Made by a program: the position numbers and the translations under genes. Positions 32,474 through 39,065 of a DNA stretch of 64,000 bases are shown in pieces (the first letter of the stretch is position 1; every line of letters starts with the position of its first letter). The notes below the pieces were generated by a model. The model saw only the letters and a list, made by a program, of their open reading frames with translations, searched no databases and was not told the origin of the DNA. Source of the DNA: Rectinema subterraneum (GTDB taxonomy: Bacteria; Spirochaetota; Spirochaetia; Treponematales; Rectinemataceae); the NCBI GenBank assembly GCA_009768935.1, contig WESA01000001.1:1-64000 (forward strand), in the 5' to 3' direction.

Positions 32474-33612
32474 ATGGGCAACAAGACGGCGGGTATTGGG
32501 CGCTGGCGCATAGCTGTTATGGGAACGCTTTTGCAGCTTTGCCTCGGGACGGTGTATGCATGGAGTTATTTCCAGAAGCCCATAATGGAGCGATTCGGCT
32601 GGTCCAACAGTCAGACGGCGTGGACGTTCAGCATCGCGATAGGGGCGCTTGGGCTCGCCGCAGCCTGGAGCGGGATGAACCTTGCAAAATACGGCCCGCG
32701 CGGGGCCTTGGAAAAGCTTTGGGCTCGGAAGGTTCAGCGGGACAGAGCGCGGGCGGACGGGGTGCGGCTAACCAGGGTGTGGCGCCTGCCGGCCAGAGCG
32801 CAGAGCCGGCGCTGCTCAGTTCCCGGGAAATTCGGGGCGCGATTTTCTCCGCGCGATTCGTGCTTATGTGGCTCGTGTTTTTCCTCAACATCACGGCGGG
32901 CATCATGTTCATCGGCTTTCAGTCACCCATGATCCAGGACATGGTGCATGCGCAGGATCCTGGCAAAAGCGCCGCGGAGCTTGCGGGTGTCGGGGCAACC
33001 CTCATCGCGATCAGCTCGATGTTCAACGGGTTTGGGCGGCTCTTCTGGGGAGGGCTGTCGGATCGCATCGGGCGGACCAGGGTATTCAGAATCATACTCG
33101 GCTCGCAGGTGCTCGTGTTTGTGGAGTTGCTGTTTGTGCGCTCGCCAATGGTGTTCGGGATGCTTGTGTGCTATGTGCTTTTGTGCTACGGGGGCGGGTT
33201 TGGGGCGATGCCGAGCTATATTGCCATTGTGTTCGGGCCGCGGATGATGGCGGTGGTGTATGGGGCGATGTTGACGGCGTGGTCGGCGGGGGGGATTGTG
33301 GGGTCGCAGATTGTGGCGTTTATAAAGGACCGCTGGCCGGGCGGGGCGGTGGCAGCGTCAGCGGCGCAGGCGGGCGCGAAGGTGGCGCAGGTGGCGGGCG
33401 GGGCGGCAGCGGGGGTCAACACTGGGGCGGCTGCTGCTGGAGCAGGGCCGGGGGTTAGAGTGGCGGCTGGAGCGGCAAATGTAGCGGCCGCAGGGCCGGC
33501 AGCGATGACGGCGGCCAGCTGGATTTTTCTCATCGGGGCGGCGCTGTTGGCGCTGGGGTTCGGGCTGTCGTTTTTGCTGAGTGATGGGGAAAATTTAAGA
33601 AAAGGGGTCTGA
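32474..33612 (+). pseudogene. OFA-type MFS transporter with internal deletion and frameshift
   Basis: The N-terminal frame MGNKTAGIGRWRIAVMGTLL with YAWSYFQKPIMERFGWS and a second membrane segment matches oxalate/formate-antiporter-like MFS carriers. After GMNLAKYGPRG (about residue 76) the sequence switches frame and resumes in the central loop (GAIFSARFVLMWLVFFLN), continuing through GRLFWGGLSDRIGRTRVFR to the end. Roughly TM3-TM6 are missing. The last codons LRKGV and the TGA come from a GTCTGAC repeat. A long Ala/Gly-rich insert lies before the final helix. Confidence 0.7.
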
Positions 33613-33625
33613 CCCCCTATTTTCA
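33591..33625. repeat. GTCTGAC palindrome, site 2
   Basis: AAATTTAAGAAAAGGGGTCT, then GACCCCCTATTTT. It supplies the stop codon of the MFS relic on one side and ends 2 bp before the -35 of the next module. Confidence 0.85.
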
Positions 33626-33626
33626 T

Positions 33627-33675
33627 TTGACACGTTCATTGTTGCATCTTATACTTACTATGTGGGAAATCCCAC
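33627..33675 (+). promoter_or_regulatory. toxin-antitoxin promoter and operator
   Basis: A consensus TTGACA (33627-33632), 17 bp and TATACT (33650-33655). It is followed at the start of transcription by the palindrome GTGGGA-AA-TCCCAC (33662-33675). This is a probable autorepression site for the pair below. Confidence 0.65.
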
Positions 33676-33691
33676 TATAGGAGATAGATCT

Positions 33692-33940
33692 ATGTCCATT
33701 GAAAAAGAATATGATGCTCGTATAGACAAGAAAAAGCGCCTGACTATACGTGGCGCCCGGTATAGCAATTACCATGTCTGCGAATATGAAAACGGCACAG
33801 TCGTGCTTGAACCAAGAGAATTGGTACCTCCTTTCGAAGTCTCTAAGCACACCCTTGAAATGATGGATTCTGCAATGATGAATTTCAAGAATGGCAAGGC
33901 ATCGGCGCCTGTCGATCTTTCTGCTTTCTCTGAAAAATAA
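33692..33940 (+). CDS. small antitoxin-like protein
   Basis: ATG at 33692 follows TAGGAGATAGATC (a good ribosome site). The 82-residue protein starts MSIEKEYDARIDKKKRLTIR, a short beta-rich N terminus like AbrB/MazE-type swapped-hairpin antitoxins, then a helical tail (VSKHTLEMMDSAMMNF). It precedes a compact toxin-like gene by 12 bp and shares its promoter. No family is firmly recognised; the antitoxin role is from size, operator and neighbour. Confidence 0.6.
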   Translation: MSIEKEYDARIDKKKRLTIRGARYSNYHVCEYENGTVVLEPRELVPPFEVSKHTLEMMDSAMMNFKNGKASAPVDLSAFSEK

Positions 33941-33952
33941 GGCACCAGCCAG

Positions 33953-34333
33953 ATGTTCTCGATACGACTCGGCGTTCCAGAGATGGAAGCGCTGTGGGCT
34001 GAGCTTTCCAGTAAAGCAAAGATGGGTACGCTCGGGAAGAACGAAGCAAAGCTATACATCAAAATGGGAAAAGCAATGGGCCTTTTATCGAATAATCCGA
34101 AGCATCCAGCTCTTCACAGCCATGAAATTGAAGCTCTTAGCAGACGATATGGCCAGAAGGTCTGGCAATCCTACCTTGAGAACAAGAAAAGCGGTGCTGG
34201 AAGGATGTACTGGGTGTACGGACCAGAGCAGAATGAGATAACCATAATAGGGCTTGAGCCACATCCAGAGGATAAAAAGAGCTCGGGTTATGAAAAGATC
34301 AGGCTTTCTGCGACTGGCCAAAAAGAAGCATAG
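33953..34333 (+). CDS. RelE-like toxin candidate
   Basis: A 126-residue basic protein. The C-terminal part RMYWVYGPEQNEITIIGLEP followed by HPEDKK has the beta-strand pattern of RelE/YoeB-fold ribosome-dependent or free ribonucleases, preceded by two helices. Residues 1-65 are longer than in classic RelE. It is encoded 12 bp after the small antitoxin-like gene, with no promoter of its own. The exact toxin family is not certain. Confidence 0.6.
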   Translation: MFSIRLGVPEMEALWAELSSKAKMGTLGKNEAKLYIKMGKAMGLLSNNPKHPALHSHEIEALSRRYGQKVWQSYLENKKSGAGRMYWVYGPEQNEITIIGLEPHPEDKKSSGYEKIRLSATGQKEA

Positions 34334-34360
34334 GTTTCAATTTTCCTGCTTCGCTGAGAA

Positions 34361-34430
34361 AAGTTAAGTTTTGGGGTCTGACCCCGAGATTTAAAAATTT
34401 AAGAAAAGGGGTCAGACCCCTTCTTTAATT
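34361..34430. repeat. GTCTGAC double palindrome, site 3
   Basis: A composite: TTTTGGGGTCTGACCCCGAG, then ATTTAAAAATTTAAGAAAA, then GGGGTCAGACCCC. The second core is inverted (GTCAGAC). It separates the toxin gene from the convergent ATPase gene. Confidence 0.85.
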
Positions 34431-35693
34431 TCAGCCAAGCATATACGCCGGATGAATTGCTGTTATGTCTGGTGCGAGGTTTTTGGTTGCGGTGTCGTTT
34501 GAAAGGACAAAAGAATGGAGAAGCGGTTTGTCGAGCACGTCACTCAGGTCTCGCAAATGGCGTGCATCGGCTATGGATACTTTTTCTGAAGTCTTGATTT
34601 CGAAGGCGAGATATCCTTGTGACAGCTCAACAAGAAGGTCGACTTCCTTCCCATCGAATGTTCTGAGATACCAGAAGCGGGCATCAGAAAGAATGTTTTT
34701 TGCCTGCTTATACAGCTCAGCGATGACCATGCTTTCGAATTCAAGTCCTGTCGGACTGCCGCGCTTTTGGACGACTGCCTGGAGCACTCCATAATCGAGA
34801 AAATGGATTTTAGGGGATTTGACCAGCCGTTTGCCTTCGGTTCTTGACCAGGAAGGAAGGATGAGCACCTGATAGCTCAGTTCGAGGTACTGGACGTACC
34901 GCTGGACCGTTTTTGTAGTGATGCCGATGTTGTGCCCGACAGCCGAATAATTCAGTATGGTTGCTGTCTGAAGCGCGATATATCGCTGAAGCTTGACAAA
35001 TGGTTCCAGATCCCTGAACATTGCGAGGTCCCGTACGTCACGCTCAAGATAGGTGCGCACATATTGCTTGAGCCATTCGAACCTGTCCTCATCATTGAGC
35101 TGAGGGCTGGTCAGTGCCGGATAGCCGCCGAAACGGACATAATGATTCCAGGCTTTCATTTTTTTTGCGTAATTGGCATCAAGCCTGAAATCGGGGAGCA
35201 TGGATTCAAGCTGACGGGAAATGTCGCCTGGGTGTGACAGCATGATTTGGAAGGGAGAGTCTGCAATCGTGTCGTCCCAGCTTTCTGTTTCGAGTTCCGG
35301 GATTGTCAGTGGATACAGGTCGATGATGGTACAGCGTCCTGCAAGGCTTTCCTTTATTTTTTCAAGAAGGAGCAATTGGCTGGAGCCTGAAAGAACATAG
35401 CGCGGTTCTTCCCATTGGTCATAGACCGACTTGATGCTTTCAATGAGACGAGGTTCCTTTTGAACTTCATCGAGAATGGCTTTCGGATACAGTTCTTTCC
35501 ACTGTGAAGCGGTCAAGCTTGCATATGCATTCCGCAGGACCGGATCTTCAATTGAAAGGAACTGGTATTCAGGAAAAAGGTGACGGGCAAGCGTTGTCTT
35601 GCCGGTCTGTCTGGCGCCGGTCAGAACAATAATTCTGCTACCCGGCTTGTCCTTGCGCGCCATAATACTGAGGGCACTCTTGCGGTTTTTCAT
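34431..35693 (-). CDS. AAA ATPase with DUF4143 domain (MKNRK type, second copy)
   Basis: 420 residues, MKNRKSALSIMARKDKPGSR at the start, Walker A GARQTGKTT, Walker B AILDEVQKEPR, sensor LSGSSQLLLLEK, and C-terminal KEVDLLVELSQGYLAFEIKT. By eye, most residues are identical to the protein at 13346 and long blocks match exactly, such as LIESIKSVYDQWEEPRYVL and LVKSPKIH. It is the only strong paralogue pair in the window. The stop lies at the edge of a GTCTGAC repeat. The shared promoter region is described separately. Confidence 0.88.
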   Translation of the reverse strand: MKNRKSALSIMARKDKPGSRIIVLTGARQTGKTTLARHLFPEYQFLSIEDPVLRNAYASLTASQWKELYPKAILDEVQKEPRLIESIKSVYDQWEEPRYVLSGSSQLLLLEKIKESLAGRCTIIDLYPLTIPELETESWDDTIADSPFQIMLSHPGDISRQLESMLPDFRLDANYAKKMKAWNHYVRFGGYPALTSPQLNDEDRFEWLKQYVRTYLERDVRDLAMFRDLEPFVKLQRYIALQTATILNYSAVGHNIGITTKTVQRYVQYLELSYQVLILPSWSRTEGKRLVKSPKIHFLDYGVLQAVVQKRGSPTGLEFESMVIAELYKQAKNILSDARFWYLRTFDGKEVDLLVELSQGYLAFEIKTSEKVSIADARHLRDLSDVLDKPLLHSFVLSNDTATKNLAPDITAIHPAYMLG

Positions 35694-35700
35694 GGTTTAT

Positions 35701-35784
35701 ATTTTACAATATGAGAGACAGCCTGTCCAGATATTAGCGTAATATATGGAATACAAATCCATTTTTTAGCGTAATTTTTGGAAT
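35701..35784 (-). promoter_or_regulatory. paired iteron operator and leaderless promoter (second copy)
   Basis: On the minus strand two ATTCCA-(5 nt)-TTACGCTAA motifs end at 35727 and 35759, exactly 32 bp apart. A TGGACA -35 (35724-35729), 17 bp and a TAAAAT -10 (35701-35706) follow. The -10 is 7 nt before the ATG at 35693. Same architecture as 13255-13345. Confidence 0.65.
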
Positions 35785-35882
35785 TTAAGACATATCCGAA
35801 TGCTGAATTTTTCTGGTCAGATCACGCGTTTCCATTCTCTAACGAATATAAAATAATCATGGCGCGCGCACCGGATGTAACG

Positions 35883-35940
35883 TTAAGAAAGGGGGTCTGA
35901 CCCCGAGATTTAAAAATAGGGGTCTGACCCTAGGCTTAAT
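35883..35940. repeat. GTCTGAC double palindrome, site 4
   Basis: AAAGGGGGTCTGACCCCGAG, ATTTAAAAATA, then a decayed second core GGGGTCTGACCCTAGG. It lies 4 bp before the -35 of the next toxin-antitoxin operon. Confidence 0.85.
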
Positions 35941-35944
35941 TGGC

Positions 35945-35972
35945 TTGACAATATTATCATTTTTGATAATAT
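35945..35972 (+). promoter_or_regulatory. promoter/operator of HigBA-type operon
   Basis: A consensus TTGACA (35945-35950) is followed at once by a perfect palindrome, ATATTATCA-TTTT-TGATAATAT (35951-35972), which contains the -10-like hexamers. This layout suits direct repression by the downstream Cro/C1-type antitoxin. Confidence 0.6.
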
Positions 35973-35992
35973 TAGGACATGAAAGGGAGTAT

Positions 35993-36259
35993 ATGGCATA
36001 TATTGTGCGAATCAGCAAGCAAGCCGACAAGACTATCGCCAAAGCTCCCAAAGCCGTTCAGCAGAAGTTTGCTTTGCTTTTAGATGACCTTGAAAAATAT
36101 GGACCGATACGAAAGGATTGGCCTAACTTCTCTGCTCTTGGAAACGGCTTATATCACTGCCATCTGTCATATTCGTGGGTAGCGGTATGGCGAAACGAAA
36201 AAGCGAGCGTGCTTGTGGAGGTTGAATATGCGGGTAGTCGAGAAAGCGCACCATATTGA
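35993..36259 (+). CDS. RelE/HigB-type toxin
   Basis: ATG at 35993 has AAAGGGAG 5 nt upstream. The 88-residue protein MAYIVRISKQADKTIAKAPK...NFSALGNGLYHCHLS...SWVAVWRNEK is a RelE-superfamily toxin: a helical N terminus followed by the antiparallel sheet. Homologues cleave mRNA in the ribosome. Toxin-first order with an HTH antitoxin behind is the HigBA arrangement. The reading frame overlaps the antitoxin by about 30 bp. Confidence 0.8.
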   Translation: MAYIVRISKQADKTIAKAPKAVQQKFALLLDDLEKYGPIRKDWPNFSALGNGLYHCHLSYSWVAVWRNEKASVLVEVEYAGSRESAPY

Positions 36260-36620
36260 AGATTCTAAAAAACTCATCGCTGTCTCTGCGGAAGAAGCTG
36301 GAAAGATACTAGAGTATGCAAAGCAGATCGATCCCCATGCTCATTTTGTTGAGGAAACCCCTCTTTCGGACGGTTTCATTTCACCCCATGAATCGGGGTG
36401 GTATCAGGATGTGAAACGTTCCTGGCACCCCGGCATAACTCTACGCATCAGGCGCGAGAACGCTGGGTTGACGCAAGCACAGCTCTCCAGAATGACTGGA
36501 CTTGCTGTAGCCAATATTTCCGCAATCGAGAATGGGCGGCGTTCCATGGGACTTAACGTCGCAAAAAAGCTCGCCACTGCCCTCAAACGGCCGGTATCGG
36601 AATTCATTGAGAAAAGTTAA
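36228..36620 (+). CDS. HigA-type antitoxin, Cro/C1 helix-turn-helix
   Basis: ATG at 36228 lies 7 nt after GGAGG; an ATG at 36213 is possible. 130 residues. The C-terminal HTH reads LRIRRENAGLTQAQLSRMTG followed by LAVANISAIENGRRSMG, a canonical XRE domain. The N-terminal 70 residues probably wrap the toxin. It is expected to bind the palindrome at 35951-35972. Unlike most array genes it ends just before the adjacent repeat, not in it. Confidence 0.85.
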   Translation: MRVVEKAHHIEDSKKLIAVSAEEAGKILEYAKQIDPHAHFVEETPLSDGFISPHESGWYQDVKRSWHPGITLRIRRENAGLTQAQLSRMTGLAVANISAIENGRRSMGLNVAKKLATALKRPVSEFIEKS

Positions 36621-36664
36621 AAAAAGGGGTCTGACCCCGATTTTTAAAAATTTAAGAAAAGGGA
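36615..36664. repeat. GTCTGAC palindrome, site 5 (second core lost)
   Basis: GTTAAAAAAAGGGGTCTGAC, CCCGATTTTTAAAAATTTAAG, then AAAAGGG and an abrupt change to unrelated sequence: the second palindrome is cut in the middle. Confidence 0.82.
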
Positions 36665-36667
36665 GGT

Positions 36668-37357
36668 TTACATTGCGAGGCTGTTGGGGCTGGCGTGGAG
36701 GATGTCGCGGGTCATGATGGTCAGGCTCTTGAAAAAATCGCCCGGATCGGGGGTGATACGCCATTTAATCGCTTTGAACATATCGCGGGGAAAGGTGGAT
36801 ATGATGTCTGCGATGGTTATGGCATCAAGGCCGGCTTCTTTTGATTCAGCCTCCTGCAATGCGACAGCCCAGTCGAATTGGTATGAACAAGCGATAAAAT
36901 AGAGATCTGCGATGTCTTTTGGCTCCAGGCGGTAAAGTGCGGTAAGTTTGTTGGAAAGGATATTCCTGACCGAATCGATTCGTGGATAGAGCGGATGCGC
37001 AATGCATTCACCAAAATGCGCGGCCACGTCGTTGACAAAATCCAGCTTCAGATTTGTTTCTCCATCGCGGACGACTGCGTGTGTGTATGCTTCGTGGCGG
37101 ATGATGCTTCCTTTCACGAACTGGTATCCGGCATTTTCAAGCGCGGAAAGGGATGCTTCGACAATCTCGTTGAAATGCTCCACGGAATTTCCGAAAAGAT
37201 CGAGGTCGTCTGAATATCGGTGGTGGAAATAGATTCTACTGAGCGCGGTACCACCGGTGAGAGAAAGTACGCTGCCGCAAACGGGCGCGAGCGTTCGGAG
37301 AATCCCATTCTGAAGGGGATACAGGCTCTCCTCGTAGAATTTTTCGTAGCCGCTCAT
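36668..37357 (-). CDS. AbiEii/AbiGii-type nucleotidyltransferase
   Basis: A 229-residue protein with the DUF1814 core: LTGGTALSRIYFHHRYSDDL at about 33-52 and DLDLF next to it, i.e. the GG nucleotide loop and D-x-D metal site, both canonical. NLKLDFVND and ILSNKLTALYRLEPKDIADL carry the later acidic and Lys motifs. It is the toxin half of a type IV-like pair. The start region overlaps the upstream gene by 122 bp in another frame, an unusually long overlap. Confidence 0.83.
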   Translation of the reverse strand: MSGYEKFYEESLYPLQNGILRTLAPVCGSVLSLTGGTALSRIYFHHRYSDDLDLFGNSVEHFNEIVEASLSALENAGYQFVKGSIIRHEAYTHAVVRDGETNLKLDFVNDVAAHFGECIAHPLYPRIDSVRNILSNKLTALYRLEPKDIADLYFIACSYQFDWAVALQEAESKEAGLDAITIADIISTFPRDMFKAIKWRITPDPGDFFKSLTIMTRDILHASPNSLAM

Positions 37358-37616
37358 AATGCTCCTTTAATTCTCTCGGCCAGAGATGAGCGATGTTTTC
37401 GGTCGTGAGCAGGGCAATCGCCTGGTCTGCTCCGATAAGGCCAACAATATTCTGCCACGGAAGGGCGCGGAGAAGCCTTCTATAGATCGCAGGCTTGTGC
37501 AGGCCACCCGCACTCTCTTGTCTGTCCTCGAGAACGGCCAGGAGGGTTTCGGGGTCGGTATCGTAGTCCCATGCGATTCCGGCGAGAAGTTCGAGTTTTC
37601 GCTCCCTGGTGAACAT
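37236..37616 (-). CDS. uncharacterised partner of the AbiEii-like protein (antitoxin candidate)
   Basis: A 126-residue protein, MFTRERKLELLAGIAWDYDT at the start and LRKILRGEPVSPSEW...RTFSHRWYRAQ at the end. The family is not firmly recognised, but the ending looks like a conserved tail seen in proteins encoded ahead of DUF1814 genes. It lies directly upstream of the nucleotidyltransferase on the same strand with a 122-bp out-of-frame overlap, which argues for a coupled pair. Antitoxin role is inference. Confidence 0.55.
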   Translation of the reverse strand: MFTRERKLELLAGIAWDYDTDPETLLAVLEDRQESAGGLHKPAIYRRLLRALPWQNIVGLIGADQAIALLTTENIAHLWPRELKEHYERLRKILRGEPVSPSEWDSPNARARLRQRTFSHRWYRAQ

Positions 37617-37689
37617 GGGTTAAGTATAGCGCCGCGCCCAGCGGGGGTAAAGTTAGGGTTTTGGGCAATTGGGGTCGCCCGGATGGCCG

Positions 37690-37723
37690 GTTTGGGGGTC
37701 TGACCCCGAGTTTTAAAAATTTA
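37690..37723. repeat. GTCTGAC palindrome, site 6, left half (split by the IS)
   Basis: GGTTTGGGGGTCTGACCCCG, AGTTTTAAAAATTTA. It ends in the AAAATTTA target duplication at the IS boundary and continues at 39027. Confidence 0.88.
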
Positions 37724-39026
37724 GGCTCTTCCGACTTCTCTATGGGTCAGATCACCATTTCTGGCATCATCGACAAGCCGCCCAAGTGAAACAGAATGAC
37801 CATCTTGAAGCGTGAGCGGTTGCGAAAACCGCAGGCTCGCGCTTTGAGTTTCTGTATCGTTGCATTCACTGATTCATTCTTGGCATTCGTTGCTCCAAGG
37901 CGAGTAGCATTCACAATGCCCCAGAGATACTGCCGAATCGTTCGTGCCACGTTGACCACGGGCGCCAGTCGGCTGCGCGTCATCCAATTAAGGAGCTTCC
38001 TCCAGTCTCTTGCAGCCTCTTCATGGCTTTTCGTGCGCAAGAGTTCTGCTGCCGCCTCCTTGATCCGCCAGGCGCGCGCCGTCTTCAGGTTGCTTCTGGC
38101 AAGCGAGGTGAACGCAGCATCGTGCGGGTACGAGCGAAGCCAGTCGTGTTTCGTCCGCGTCAATGGGCTTGTCTTTCCTTGCTGCTTGAACGCGCGGTGC
38201 TCGTCCGCACGTACCTTGTCCAGCGCTTTGTTGAAGTATTGCGCCACATGAAACCGGTCAAAACAGATTTTCTGTACGCCATCGGGGATGCTTTCCCGCA
38301 CCGCTCCAATGTAGGCATCCCACATGTCCATGCTGACCGACTCGAGCGTACGCAGGGCATGCATATGTGCCAGAAACCATGATTTCAGCGTCTCTTTCTT
38401 GCGTCCATCGAGCACATCGACAACACAGTTGCGCTCCTGGTCAAACACCACGGTCACATACTCATGCCGCTTCTGAAATGAGGTTTCATCAATACCAATC
38501 CGGGTAAGCGGATGCGCTTCTCTCCGTGCCAGACCGCGCCTGACTGCCCGTTCCATGATCCCGGAAGCCGCATCCCAGCTGATCCGCAAGTGCCGCGCCA
38601 CATCGGAAAGCGAGGCAACTTTCAAAAGCGATATGGCAACCGCCTCAAAGAGCGCCGTAAACCGTGATCCAGGTTCTCCCCAGGGGACTGTCACTTGCTT
38701 TACTCCATGCTCACTGCAGGATATCCGCGGCACTTCTGCTTCAAGAATCGTCGTAAAGCCGCAGGTATCCAAATGTCGCCAGCGGCGCTTCTGATGGTCA
38801 TAGACCGGGGAAGGCTTTCCGCACACAGGACACGGGAAGCTTGCGCCTTTGGGATGACCGATGATGACTGTTACGGTTGCAGCTGAAAGATCGAGGCTCA
38901 CCTTCTCGACAAACCAAGGCTCCTTGAGCCCAAGCAGTTTCTCATACAGTTCTCTGTCTTGCATGGCTTCAGTATGGCTGAAACCCCTTGCTTTGTCACC
39001 GTACCCATAGGATTTACTGAAGAGCC
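37724..39026 (-). mobile_element. complete ISL3-family insertion sequence
   Basis: The 1303-bp element starts GGCTCTTCCGACTTCTCTAT and, read from the other strand, GGCTCTTCAGTAAATCCTAT. These are imperfect terminal inverted repeats sharing GGCTCTTC and CTATGGGT. The flanks carry a perfect 8-bp target duplication AAAATTTA (37716-37723 and 39027-39034), the length typical of ISL3. The element encodes a single intact transposase. The perfect duplication and intact frame suggest a recent insertion. Confidence 0.93.
37747..38964 (-). CDS. ISL3-family transposase
   Basis: A 405-residue DDE transposase. The N-terminal zinc finger is CPVCG...H...RRWRHLDTCG (about 45-69). A central helix-turn-helix precedes the catalytic triad: GIDETSFQKRHEY (first Asp), MDMWDAYIGAV (second Asp) and NAKNESVNATIQ (Glu). 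RFHVAQYFNKALD is an ISL3 signature. Full length and no frameshift, so probably active. Confidence 0.94.
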   Translation of the reverse strand: MQDRELYEKLLGLKEPWFVEKVSLDLSAATVTVIIGHPKGASFPCPVCGKPSPVYDHQKRRWRHLDTCGFTTILEAEVPRISCSEHGVKQVTVPWGEPGSRFTALFEAVAISLLKVASLSDVARHLRISWDAASGIMERAVRRGLARREAHPLTRIGIDETSFQKRHEYVTVVFDQERNCVVDVLDGRKKETLKSWFLAHMHALRTLESVSMDMWDAYIGAVRESIPDGVQKICFDRFHVAQYFNKALDKVRADEHRAFKQQGKTSPLTRTKHDWLRSYPHDAAFTSLARSNLKTARAWRIKEAAAELLRTKSHEEAARDWRKLLNWMTRSRLAPVVNVARTIRQYLWGIVNATRLGATNAKNESVNATIQKLKARACGFRNRSRFKMVILFHLGGLSMMPEMVI

Positions 39027-39062
39027 AAAATTTAAGAAAAGGGGTCTGACCCCTGGTTTTAA
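39027..39062. repeat. GTCTGAC palindrome, site 6, right half
   Basis: AAAATTTAAGAAAAGGGGTC, TGACCCCTGGTTTTAAC. Joined to 37690-37723 after removing the IS and one target copy, it restores the same double-palindrome layout as sites 3 and 7. Confidence 0.88.
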
Positions 39063-39065
39063 CTA

